From NCBI GenBank assembly GCA_030180135.1, contig CM058236.1:61779728-61843727 (forward strand): a stretch of 64,000 bases of DNA, in the 5' to 3' direction. The translations under genes and the position numbers were made by a program. Of this stretch, positions 12,214 to 21,805 are shown piece after piece (positions within the stretch are counted from its first letter, which is position 1; the number at the start of each line of letters is the position of its first letter). This stretch comes from Orychophragmus violaceus (taxonomy: Eukaryota > Streptophyta > Magnoliopsida > Brassicales > Brassicaceae). The notes under the pieces were generated by a model, which did not search any database, was not told the origin of the DNA, and was given only the letters and a program-made list of their open reading frames with translations.

Positions 12214-12224
12214 AAGTGGGAGAT
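12214..12224 (+). promoter_or_regulatory. Polypurine tract of intact copia
   Basis: AAGTGGGAGAT directly before the 3' LTR TGTTGG, the usual primer for plus-strand DNA synthesis in plant copia elements. Confidence 0.9.
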
Positions 12225-12863
12225 TGTTGGAATTGTGTCCAGTAATCTCGGTACTGTCTCTAGAAAGTAAGAGTATGTCAATGATCAGACATAAGTCATA
12301 TAATACTGGGGGTCATGATGGCTTGCTAGAGTCCGCTCATGATCTATAAGTCTTGGACTTATTGCCTTTATTATATGATCCCATATGGGTCACACGCCTA
12401 AGCTAACAGGAAAATGTGTAGGAACGGCTTAGCAGAAGTACGGTAAAAGTGCCAGGCATTTGTCGTACTTAGAGAGAGATTAATGGGTCTGATTAAATCC
12501 AAGGGATTTAATCAGATTGGTATTTGGGCCCAAAAGCCCAAAAGGGAAAGAGAAGGGTTTTATAAACTAAAACCCAAATCTCTTTCTCCCTAACCCTAGC
12601 CCCCAAGCCGCGCCTCTCTCTCTCTCTCTGCGCCTCCTCTCCCTTGGTCTAGCAGCCTCTCTTCCTGACGGTGTGCGTGTGTGAACCTCTGGAGGAGTTA
12701 TCACTCGGTGGCTCTCTGATCTCTGACCTGTTCTCTCTTTCCGCTGCATAAACAGGTAAAAGGTGAGATCCATAAAGTTTCTATTCAAGAGAACCTAGAT
12801 CCACATGTTTAGGACTGTTTAATCTGAAGAACTGAATCAGGATTAACACCAAAACATCCTTCA
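12225..12863 (+). repeat. 3' LTR of intact copia
   Basis: 639 bp, same length as the 5' LTR and differing at one base by eye. It is followed by TSD copy TCATT at 12864-12868. Confidence 0.95.
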
Positions 12864-12868
12864 TCATT

Positions 12869-13067
12869 CCCATATATATGCTTCCAGATTGCTTAGGTGT
12901 GTGACCCTATAGGATCATATAATACTGGCAGTAAGTCTACAACTTACAGACTGCAAGAGGCTTCTAGCAAAACATTGCAACAGCCCAGTATCATACAACA
13001 TGTCTGATCACGACACACAACTATCGTTAGAGTAAGTACAATGTGATTTCAGGACATAATCCCAACA
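12869..13067 (-). repeat. 5' LTR of old copia element, right part
   Basis: Continuation of the LTR broken at 5112. In element sense it starts TGTTGGGATTATGTCC, clearly related to the TGTTGGAATTGTGTCC start of the young LTR. It ends at 13067 in window orientation (CCCAACA). The old element's own TSD cannot be checked because its other LTR is outside the window. Confidence 0.8.
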
Positions 13068-13145
13068 CTTCGGACAACGCGGGATCTCGACAGAGCATCG
13101 CCGGGAAGGTTTTAGAATGGTGGATTAGAAGGAGGAATGCTCAAT

Positions 13146-13493
13146 TTATAAGAAAAGGAAGGGAAGGAGCCTATGGTTTTGAGAAAAGGCAATTGGGCTT
13201 GGGCTTTTGGGCTGGCTTTCCTTTTTTTCTACAAAGTTTTTTGGGCCTGGGTTTGGGTACGTTACACCAGGATCTCCCAGAAGCGACATCCATTTACCCT
13301 GAACCATGTAAATCAGCCTATGAAGACCCCGGTTGATTCTTGTCTCACCAAGTGTCGATAGCCAAGAGTATCCAAGGACGATATTTGTAATACCTAACTC
13401 AAATAGCAGAAAATCGTCTTTGATGATGTTTCCTTGTATTTCCAAAGTGACCTCTGAAAATTTGCCCTTTCTTACCAGTAATGACCTCACCAT
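13146..13493 (-). pseudogene. Ty3/gypsy retropepsin fragment
   Basis: A 115-residue minus-strand frame contains FLLFELGITNIVLGYSWLSTL followed by a GKWMSLLGDPGV block, the C-terminal half of a plant gypsy aspartic protease (RVP_2 type, where the family has xxLGxxWLxxLG). The catalytic DTG half and all of RT are missing, so this is a fragment of a dead gypsy element. The last residues run into unrelated sequence. Confidence 0.65.
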
Positions 13494-13792
13494 TTCCTAA
13501 CCACCGCTAAACCACCGCGACCGACAAGACAACGAGAGACCGCCACTTAACTGAAATCGGAAAGCGCTGAGAAAATGGTGAAGAACAGAGATGAAAAAGG
13601 AAGAGAAAGCTCTCTTACACTAACAGAGGAGCTCCGGTGAGCGGAGAGGCGGCGAGATCTAGAAAATCGTAGAGAAAAGTGAGACCGTTTTAGAGAGAGA
13701 GGGACGATTGACCCGAAATTCACTATTAGAATATTGTTTTTTGAACAACACCATTAGAATATATACACACAAATCATCCTTTTTAAAATAAA
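13494..13792. other. Unassigned GA/CT-rich segment
   Basis: Read on the minus strand it is CT-rich (TCTCTCTC, CTCCGCTCACCGGAGCTCC) and resembles a plant 5' UTR or LINE leader running into the ATG at 13493. No borders or protein match could be established. Confidence 0.3.
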
Positions 13793-14622
13793 TTTCAATT
13801 GTAGGTTTTTTTTTTGGTAAAATGTTAAATTTTATACCAATTTTAAATAATGACAGCGTTACAGAGATACAACATAGAAAGTAGAAGACCGAGAAAAAAA
13901 CTAACACAACGGCTAAGCACCAACAAGAAAACACCCGAACACAAAACTCGGATTTTAGAAACGGAACCACCCCATTTTGCAGCAATCAGCGCCAAAACGC
14001 CAACCACCCCGTTTTGCCGCAGTTCCAAAGAACTGGAATTCTCATCATTGTTTCCACGAGCTTCCTTCGAGACAGCTCTTAAACCTCGAGAAGGGAAAAC
14101 CTACAGCTTCTCCGAGAACTAACGAGATCTCCAGGATGATAATCGGGCTACCTCGCTCCTGGAGGCACGAGAGATTCTATGGGCAATCGGAGAAGCAGCC
14201 TCCGACCACCATTCCCGAAGTCACAAAAGCAACCTTAGAACCCATCTCCCACAAAAACAAAATAGTCGATCAATACAAATCCGCCGCCTCTATTTCACCC
14301 TAGTAGAGATCTACAACACACCGAACTAAAATTCGGAGCCAATCTAAATCAGAAACTAAAAACCCGAGCTTGAACCATGAGCAAGTTGTTGGGAAGCCGA
14401 AACTTTCACACACACACACACACCACGGCAAGAGACGACTGTAGCCACACATGAAACCCCTAACCGGACAAGAGGACCAAACCAGCACATACCAGACCAA
14501 GCCAGACTAGTGAACCAGCCATACCTTAACCGGACAAGGATTTGCAACTCCTTGGAAGGTAGCTCGACCAAAAAGAGCGGAGCAAGCTGCTGACTTGAAG
14601 AACAAAGAACCACCTCGACTGG

Positions 14623-15797
14623 TGATAGGTGTAGTTTTATCCCTATTCTAACTGCAAGTGCACAGTGATGTAGTTGTAGTACTTAGGGTATCGAATCCAC
14701 AGGGACTCTGGTCAACGATAGATAAGAACAGAAAAGATTAAACTAGGAGAAAGCAAATTGATTAGAAACTAAAAGGCGAAGCAGAAAAGTAAATTAGTAG
14801 CAGGCAAGTTTGTAAGCAAGGAATCGAAGCATTAGGTTTCAGGAGTTCTCAGGAAATCAGGAACACAAGCAATCAATAAATCTGGATCTAATCAGAAACT
14901 GTTCTAGAACTCAAACACAGATATAGAACTAACCAAATTCCTTTGCGATAATTCTCTAAGTCTAAGTGCAGCAAACCAAACTTTCGTTTGCGAGAACTAA
15001 CAGATTAAACCAGCATTAATTCCAAGTTTGATATGTTCACAATTAACCTAAACCAAACTTTCGTTTGCGAGAAGTTTAATTGCTCATCTAGGTTCTTTCT
15101 AGCTAAATTAACCAACTTCCGCTGCATTAATCAGCCCAACATCATAATTCTGATTAGCTACTTCAGATTAAGCATTAAGAACAACCTAAACAAAGAACTA
15201 GCAGATATGAATCCCTACAGATTGATTTAACTATAGTTCCATGAAATCCCTAATGAGAATCCTTCAACCTAACAGGTAATCTACTCAGACATATTCATCG
15301 AGACAGAAAATATCATAAGTAGAAAACCAAATATCATAAAACAAAGTAAAGATCTGGGGTTCAAAATCCTCTCTCTCTCGAGAGCAGGATCAGCCTCTAA
15401 CTCTCTCTGAAATAAAATAAGACTTAAGAAAAGCGTAGCCTAAACAATGGCTTAAAAACTCTTATATATTGGTCTAAAGTCGGCTGGGGGTCTTTTTGCA
15501 AGTCTGGGAAGTTTCTGGGCAAAAACTGTAATTTCTGGAAAATACAGATTTTTGGGCTCAGAACTGCAACGACAGTTGCACAGACTGCAACGATCGTTGC
15601 ACTGCGAAAACGCAGCCAGTGAACTCTGTGAAATCTCTAAATAGTGCAGAATTGCTCCAAATGCTCCCAAAACGTCCAATTAGGCTCCAGATGTCCTTAA
15701 ATCTGTAAAACACCTGAAAAGACTCCAAAACACATAGAAAGACTAGATAATAAAGACATATACCATGGTTAAAATCCCTAAAATCCATGGTATATCA
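14623..15797 (-). repeat. 3' LTR of element A
   Basis: 1175 bp. It has one palindrome module at 15567-15604 (GCAACGACAGTTGCAC then GCAACGATCGTTGCAC). The other LTR has only one copy of the palindrome, a 21-bp difference. Internal repeats of ACCAAACTTTCGTTTGCGAGAA occur near 14980 and 15055. Confidence 0.9.
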
Positions 15798-15815
15798 ACT
15801 CCCCCACACTTAGCT
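15798..15815 (-). promoter_or_regulatory. Polypurine tract of element A
   Basis: On the minus strand AAGTGTGGGGGAGT abuts the LTR start TGATATACC. It is followed in the interior by a hairpin-like CTTGCTTGAGGGCAAG word, which also occurs near 17540 in element B. Confidence 0.8.
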
Positions 15816-16298
15816 CTTACTTGCCCTCAAGCAAGTAAGGAACCAAAGCATAAGAAAAGAAGTTTGAAAACACAGAAACTCATTTCGTCCTAGGAACTTT
15901 CACAATCACATTCACTTAGTAATCCACTGAAAACTTTCCTAAAGAACTCAAGACCATAATGTACTTCCCCCACACTTAGCAACTGTCCCAAGTAAACTCC
16001 ACAATCACATTCAAGCATTCAAATTCACCCTACTGACTTCTGCAAGTATTTAAGTGCGGTCTCACCTAAGGAGTATCGATCAAAGGGCACATGGATTCTT
16101 ACCTTATCAGCTCTAGACCACCATACTATCTTTCTCTAGTCCCTTTTCTTCTCTTTCCCTTCCTTAACAACTGATTTTTCCCCACTGGGTATCATTTTAT
16201 TTTATTTTATCAGTGTTCTTCCCGTTAAGGGGTGTACTTTGGACATATTCCATGGATCGCATAAGAGATAATAGTGTTTGCTACTATTCCCATGACCA
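15816..16298 (-). other. 3' noncoding interior of element A, left piece
   Basis: No ORF. It is homologous to 17530-17990 of element B (CACCTAAGGAKTATCGATCAAAGGGCAC is shared), so A and B are related families. The interior continues at 23019. Confidence 0.7.
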
Positions 16299-17511
16299 TG
16301 ATAGGCTTCTAAGTTTTACCCTATTCTAAACTGCAAGTGAACAACAATGTCAAAGTAGTATATAGGGCTATCGAATCCACAGGGACACTTGGTCTCAATA
16401 GAAACAGAAACGTAGAGATTAAACTAGAAATAAGCAGATGGTGAAGTAAATAAATTGCGAAGCAAGAAAGTAAACAGTAGCAGAGATTAACGGTTGTGAA
16501 GCAATAAACTAAAAGCGTCAAGCCTAGGGTATTCTCAGGAAATCAGACAAGCAGACAGTTCATTCAGCAAGGATCTAATTAAGCACAGTTCTAGAACTCA
16601 AAACACAGATATAGAATTAACCAAATTCCTTTGCGATAATTCTCTAAGTCTAAGTGCAGCAAACCAAACTTTCGTTTGCGAGAACTAACAGATTAAACTA
16701 GCATTAATCCCAAGTTTGATATGTTCACAATTATCCTAAACCAAACTTCCGTTTGCGCAAAGTTTAATTGCCCAATTTAATTAGTTCAGATTCCTAAACC
16801 CCACTTCCGTGACGTATTTAGCAACCTAAGATCTAGATTCTAATTGATCAGGTTAGAACTAGCTTTAAGCACAATTAAATTGAAGAACAGATATAGTTAT
16901 GAATCCTTAACTGAATTTGAACAAGTCTAGCAAGTCATAAAATCCTATGTGAGAAACCCTAAACTCAACTATGGATCTACTCAGACATGATTAATGAAAA
17001 CATAATCAAAGAAACAATAGATTGCATATACGAAATTAAATAGATAAAGGGGTTCGAAATCTTCTCCAAAATAAGTGAATACAGGAAATAGATCAGCCCC
17101 AAAAGCTCTAGAAATCTCTTAGCTATTAGTATCAAAGCGTAATGTAAAGCGTAGGTAAAATAAACACCAAAAACTAGTATATATAGGCATAATCTCGGAT
17201 GGGGCTTCTGTGTAAATACTGGAACTATTCTGGGCCTCTTTGCAAATCTTCATAACTTGTTAAACCGACGCGTACGGCCCATCTCGCTAGTGTGTCGACC
17301 GATGCACAATGTGTGTCGGTCGATGCATGATCAATAAATCGGACAGTGAGTAAATCTCTCGGCCAAAACGTCCCAAAAGTCCCAAAATGCTCCAAATATC
17401 TCCAATTAGCTCCAAACCTGATTAAACCTGTAAAAGACTCTAAACAAAGACAAAAGACACTAAAACACAACTATATCATGGTCTAAAATGGGTAAAAACC
17501 ATGATATATCA
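16299..17511 (-). repeat. 3' LTR of element B
   Basis: 1213 bp, same length as its partner. It holds a paired palindrome at 17289-17328 (GTGTCGACCGATGCACAATGTGTGTCGGTCGATGC, written here as two dyads around CGACCG and CGGTCG) and repeated ACCAAACTTYCGTTTGCG blocks shared with the LTR of A. Confidence 0.93.
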
Positions 17512-18877
17512 ACTCCCCCACACTTAGCCTTTGCTTGCCCTCAAGCAAAACATAGAACTAAAACATGGTGAAGAGGTTTGAAAACTCTTCAGAAACTCAT
17601 TTCATCCTAGAAGCTACAATACTCAGATTCCCCTTAGTAAACCACTGCAAGAATCAATCACAGGATATCAAGACCACAATGTACTTCCCCCACACTTAGC
17701 AACTGTCCTAGGTAAACTCCACAATCACATTCAAGCATTCAAATTCTCCCTACTGACTTCTGCAAGTATTTAAGTGCGGTCTCACCTAAGGATTATCGAT
17801 CAAAGGGCACATGGATTCTTACCTTATCAGCTCTAGACCACCATACTATCTTTCTCTAGTCCCTTTCTTCTCTTTCCCTTCTTTAACAACTGATTTTTCC
17901 CCACTGGGTATCATTTTATTTTTTTTATCAGTGTTCTTCCCGTTATGGGGTGTACTTTGGACACATTCCATGGTACACAGGATATGAGAGTTTCAGCTAC
18001 CATTCCCATGACCACTTCGGAGTTACTAACTCATCCTCAGTTTATTATATATATATATATATATATTTTTTTTTTACAGAAGGGGAGAAGGGAACTAAAT
18101 AGGACAGGTTTACAGGCTGTGTCAGAACTAACAAGGGAATCCGACACAAAGTATACCAAGCCCTTAGGTGAGAAATCTAAGTCAGTATTAAGGTTGAAGT
18201 CAGTAAAAGGATCCTCTGATACCTGAAGTGATGTGGGTGTTCCCAGTAGGTTGATCTGTGATGGGGTTTTCTAATAGTCATAGATAGATCCTGCAACTTC
18301 ATCCCAATGGTTACTTAAGTTCCTGCAAGTCTTGTAAATCTTCTCAGAAAATCATAGTTTCTCACGTAAACAATTTTGACTCAATAAATTTTTTTTTTTG
18401 AAAAAACGGACTGACTCTTAAGAAAACAGAAAACAAAAGTCAGTAGCACCTCCCCCACACTTAAGACACACTGTCCTCAGTAGTGTCCAGCGAAGGATCG
18501 GTAAAAAGAAAATAAAAACTGAAAAGGTGAAATTATGTCTGCCGGGTTACCTCTGTCGCTGAGCATCGATCGTTGCACTAAGTGCATCGACCGTTACTCG
18601 GCGATTTTCGTGTATAGTCGACCGTTGCTCAGGACCGCAACGATCGCTGCAATGCGATTCCTTTCGTGTTGTGATGATCGACACAGAAGTGCGTCGATCG
18701 TTGCACTGCGATTTTGTCCGAGACCTGCAAACATAACTGCACCAGAAACAAAAACAAACGTAAAATCCTAACAAAAACACCAAAAATTAAGTAGAAAAAC
18801 ACCAGTACCTAATGGTGGGTTGCCTCCCACCCAGCGCTTGTTTAAGGTCAATAGCTTGACCGGACGGATGAGAATTT
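17512..18877 (-). other. 3' noncoding interior of element B
   Basis: Polypurine tract (minus strand TAAGTGTGGGGGAGT) next to 17511, then 1.3 kb with no pol coding. It contains a (TA)n run followed by T at 18046-18076, and a second CTCCCCCACACTTA word at 17687-17700 and again near 18450, which could be extra polypurine tracts. Three paired palindromes lie at 18562-18710. Pol genes would be expected here in an autonomous gypsy element. Confidence 0.75.
18562..18710. repeat. Three paired CGATCG palindromes in element B 3' region
   Basis: Modules at about 18562-18597, 18615-18655 and 18673-18710, built from GCATCGATCGTTGCA-like dyads. Two are followed by GCGATT, a tail also seen after most modules in element A (23575, 23689, 24445, 25175). 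Confidence 0.8.
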
Positions 18878-21553
18878 TCAAGTACCAGGAGGTCCTGACA
18901 GAGACTTTTTCTGTCTCTGTTCAAGTCTCCTCATCCAAGGTGGTGAGTAGGCTGTTGCGGAATGCTCATGTCCAAGAAAAGATGGAGTGAAATGTGCTCC
19001 AGGATCTATAACCATGGTATGATCAGGCTGCTCGAAATCTGCGTCCCTTATGGTGAATGTCTGCCCATCTATCAGTGGCTTTCGCAGCTTATCCATCTCA
19101 TAGTGCAGTGGTTCATCTCCCAGATGGAGGTCTATCAGGCTGTTCCTAACATCAATCAACGCTCCTGCTGTAGCCAAAAAGGGTCTCTCAAGCAATAATG
19201 CTTCATCCGGATCACAGTCATATTTCAGAACAAGGAAGTCCGTTGGAACTAAGTAGTTTCCAACTCTCACCGGAATGTCCATAAGGAGTCCTTCAGGAAC
19301 TCGTATGGACTGATCAGCTAGAACAAGAGAAGTCCTAGTGGGAGTAAAATCCAGCATACCCAGCTTCTCTGCCACAAAGTAAGGCATCAAACTTCCAGCA
19401 GCTCCTAAATCACACAGAGAGCGTCTAAAACTATCCTCAAAGATAGAACAATCTAGCACAAAGACTCCAGGATCAGATAGCTTCTTCGGGACCTTAGTTA
19501 GCAGAACATCACTGATATGCTGAGGAACTATTATCACCCAGTCTTTCAGATCATCATCCAGGGGCAACATCTTGTTCAGGTACCTTTGCACACATGGATG
19601 ATAAGGTGGATCATCAGAAGTTGGAATTTCTTCCAATTCTTCACCAATACCTTCTAATTTCTTCAGCTCTTCAATCTCTTGCCTAATCACTTCAGACACT
19701 GAGGAGTGTTGTCTAAAGATCTGCTCGTAGATCTCCTGTTGAGAAATCTCAGAGGCTCCATTGAATAGGCGATCAAGCTCCAAATCATCATTTATGCTAT
19801 TATCATCCGAAGGTTCTGTCTGTTCACGCCCTGCAACGACCGACACTAAGGGTGTGTCGATCGTTGCCATCCCAATGGGTGTATCGATCGGCACAAATGT
19901 TGCATCGATCGACGCACTGCAGCAGATTTCAGCCGAGAGTTTTTCACAAATATCCGAAAATTCCTGTTCTGTCACCAACTCAGCTGTACTTAGTTCAAAT
20001 CTTTCACCTAGGTGAGATCCATCATTAATGCACACAGACCAGGCCTTAACATGAGTGTCTGCCACTCCTTTTCCCTTCAGTGAGCTGGACATCTGGTTTA
20101 CCTGAGTGTCCAACTGCTTCATGTGAGTGCTCAGAGACTCAAATTTTCCATTGAGGTCCTCATAGACAGCGTCCAACTTCTTGTTGCAGTCCACAGAAAT
20201 CTTGGTCTGACTCTCAATCAGTTGTTCCATCATAGCCTCCATTTTGCTCTCATGGGCTGTAGGTGCAGGAGGAGTCTGATAGGATGTAGATCCATAGGTT
20301 CTCTGAGTACCTTGTCCATAGGTCTTCTGAAAACCACCAGTCTGTCCACCATTGGAGAATCTGTTCCCCTGTTGATTACCAAATCTATTACCTTGGAAAC
20401 CAGAACCTCCTATGAAATTCACATCTTCTTCCTGAGTTTCCTCCTCAGTCTGAATCACCTCTACATCTTGGGCAAAGTGGACAGATTTCTTACTAGTCAG
20501 GAGATTGTAGACTGTGTCCAATCTGGATCTTATATTAGCTATATCAGAATTCTCTACAGTTCCACCAGATTTCTTCCTCCTTTCATCCATTGTCTTGCAA
20601 CTGTTGCTGCCAATCAGGTTCTCAATCAACTGCTTAGCTTGTGTAGGAGTCCTGGTGTTGAAATTAGCATTACTGGAATTATCCAGCGCAGTCTGATAAG
20701 GGAGATCTATGCCTCTGAAGAAAATACCAATCAGCTGTACTTCTGTGAATCCATGGTGTGGACAGTCACGCTGATACTGCTTAAATCTCATCCAGGCAGT
20801 CTTCAAGGGCTCCACAGCTCCTTGGGAGAAAGTGAGTATGTCCTGTCTGGACTGATCCGAGCGCGCATCATCATAAAAGTGACGCAAAAACTCACTCTTT
20901 AAGGCTGCCCAAGTAGTATACTGACCAGGTGCCAGTTGTCTCAGCCATGCACTAGCGTCTCCAGCAAGACTGTGCGGAAATAGCTTAAGGAACAGATAGT
21001 CCGGGCATACTCCTTCATACTTCATGCCAGTGACTATGTCTTCAAACTTGTCAATGTGATCCATAGGCTGCTCTGCTTGAAGACCATGAAAAGCAATCTG
21101 TCTCATCAGCTGGTAGTAGATGGTCTTTACCTCAAAATCATTCCTCTCAAAAGCAGGAAGCACTAGAGCTGCTCGGTTTGCATGAAACTCATCAGGTCTG
21201 TTGTAATCAGCTAGTGTCCTCTCATGAACCACCATCTCTCTACCTTGGGCCTGTCCTTGACCCTGGTTTCGGTTCAGCTCCTGTTGCTGTTGCTCAGGAG
21301 GATCAGGGATGACATTCCCTTCAGCATCAACCCGATGCCCAGCAGCATTGTACGGGTTGTCATCTTGGTCCCTCAGGGTACCTTCAGCATCTGGTATCAA
21401 GATCAAACGTTCTCGTACCATTCTCTCTCTTCTTTCTCTTCTGTTAGTCCTCTCTAGACGTCCAAGTTCCTCTAGTCCGAGATTAAGCAAGCTCGAGTTT
21501 GGATTACTTCGAGTTTTCTGCGTTGGCATAAACTGTCTGTAATCGTCCAGCAA
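18878..21553 (-). CDS. Gag-protease polyprotein of element B (891 aa), no pol
   Basis: Uninterrupted frame. The first 110 residues are charged and Q-rich. A retrotransposon Gag (capsid) domain covers about 115-330 and includes DASAWLRQLAPGQYTTW and DCPHHGFTEVQ; CPHHGFT is also in the Athila Gag at 37617. Residues about 380-430 are G/Q/N-rich, then come coiled-coil-like stretches. Residues about 560-600 are coded by paired palindromes and read SIDAT and TIDTP. A retropepsin-like domain near 700-830 carries CDLGAAGSLMP, the DLGA form of the active site used by Athila-type elements. Translation stops after SPPWMRRLEQRQKKS with no RT. Gag would form particles; whether the protease is active is unknown. 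The ATG at 21553 is the first after the primer site in this frame. Confidence 0.88.
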   Translation of the reverse strand: MLDDYRQFMPTQKTRSNPNSSLLNLGLEELGRLERTNRRERRERMVRERLILIPDAEGTLRDQDDNPYNAAGHRVDAEGNVIPDPPEQQQQELNRNQGQGQAQGREMVVHERTLADYNRPDEFHANRAALVLPAFERNDFEVKTIYYQLMRQIAFHGLQAEQPMDHIDKFEDIVTGMKYEGVCPDYLFLKLFPHSLAGDASAWLRQLAPGQYTTWAALKSEFLRHFYDDARSDQSRQDILTFSQGAVEPLKTAWMRFKQYQRDCPHHGFTEVQLIGIFFRGIDLPYQTALDNSSNANFNTRTPTQAKQLIENLIGSNSCKTMDERRKKSGGTVENSDIANIRSRLDTVYNLLTSKKSVHFAQDVEVIQTEEETQEEDVNFIGGSGFQGNRFGNQQGNRFSNGGQTGGFQKTYGQGTQRTYGSTSYQTPPAPTAHESKMEAMMEQLIESQTKISVDCNKKLDAVYEDLNGKFESLSTHMKQLDTQVNQMSSSLKGKGVADTHVKAWSVCINDGSHLGERFELSTAELVTEQEFSDICEKLSAEICCSASIDATFVPIDTPIGMATIDTPLVSVVAGREQTEPSDDNSINDDLELDRLFNGASEISQQEIYEQIFRQHSSVSEVIRQEIEELKKLEGIGEELEEIPTSDDPPYHPCVQRYLNKMLPLDDDLKDWVIIVPQHISDVLLTKVPKKLSDPGVFVLDCSIFEDSFRRSLCDLGAAGSLMPYFVAEKLGMLDFTPTRTSLVLADQSIRVPEGLLMDIPVRVGNYLVPTDFLVLKYDCDPDEALLLERPFLATAGALIDVRNSLIDLHLGDEPLHYEMDKLRKPLIDGQTFTIRDADFEQPDHTMVIDPGAHFTPSFLGHEHSATAYSPPWMRRLEQRQKKSLSGPPGT
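19832..19920. repeat. Two paired palindromes inside the element B gag-protease frame
   Basis: Dyads at 19832-19867 and 19881-19920 (for example GTATCGATCGGCAC and GCATCGATCGACGC) lie within the coding sequence and keep the frame open. The translated repeat is a degenerate S/T-I-D-T/A peptide. Confidence 0.8.
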
Positions 21554-21642
21554 CGATCGATGCTATCAGTGCAACGATCGATTCAATCTCAGAATCGCCT
21601 AGTGACGATCGACGCAAGGGATGCAACGATCGACGCAAGGCG
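21550..21642. repeat. Paired palindromes upstream of element B gag
   Basis: Modules at 21550-21583 and 21602-21642 (GCAACGATCGATGC, GTGACGATCGACGC and similar) straddle the gag start, about 150-250 bases from the primer site. Their position would suit a packaging or translational signal, but no function is shown. Confidence 0.75.
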
Positions 21643-21786
21643 AAATTCGTACCTGCGACAGAGAGAAATCAGAGAAAAAGTTAGCAAAATCAAAAAAAAA
21701 CAAAAAACGAAAAAGAACAAAAACAAAAAGAAAAATTTCTAGCAAAAACCCTAAGTTCGTTCCTATCGAAGACTCAAAGAGTCCCC

Positions 21787-21799
21787 GGCAACGGCGCCA
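21787..21799 (-). promoter_or_regulatory. Primer binding site of element B, tRNA-Asp
   Basis: Minus strand reads TGGCGCCGTTGCC followed by GGGGAC, complementary to the 3' end of plant tRNA-Asp. This is the usual Athila-type primer site, 6 bases from the LTR. Confidence 0.9.
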
Positions 21800-21805
21800 A
21801 AAACT

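Larger units (their letters stand above)
5113..12863 (+). mobile_element. Intact, very young Ty1/copia retrotransposon
   Basis: Complete plus-strand element of 7751 bp. It has two 639-bp LTRs (5113-5751 and 12225-12863) starting TGTTGG and ending TTCA, and a TCATT TSD at 5108-5112 and 12864-12868. It also has a tRNA-iMet primer site, one uninterrupted Gag-Pol frame and a polypurine tract. By eye the two LTRs differ at one base (A at about 5616, C at about 12728, in CTGAMCTG). Insertion must therefore be recent, and the copy may still be competent. It landed in the LTR of an older relative in the opposite orientation. Lineage within copia was not assigned. Confidence 0.95.
1..13067 (-). mobile_element. 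Old Ty1/copia retrotransposon, partial, split by a younger copia insertion
   Basis: Minus-strand copia element whose 3' end lies beyond the left edge. Read leftwards from 13067 it has a 5' LTR (12869-13067 plus 4617-5112), a primer site (4600-4612), a long leader (3164-4599), then gag, protease, integrase and RT/RNase H remnants down to base 1. The Gag start and several pol blocks match the intact copia at 7397-11374, so the two belong to the same broad family. Stops and frameshifts are frequent, so this copy is dead and much older. The younger element at 5113-12863 sits inside its 5' LTR and duplicated TCATT there. Confidence 0.85.

Noticed and set aside
20123..20902. 259-codon plus-strand frame opposite element B gag
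   Set aside because: Shadow of the minus-strand Gag-protease frame; composition is not protein-like.
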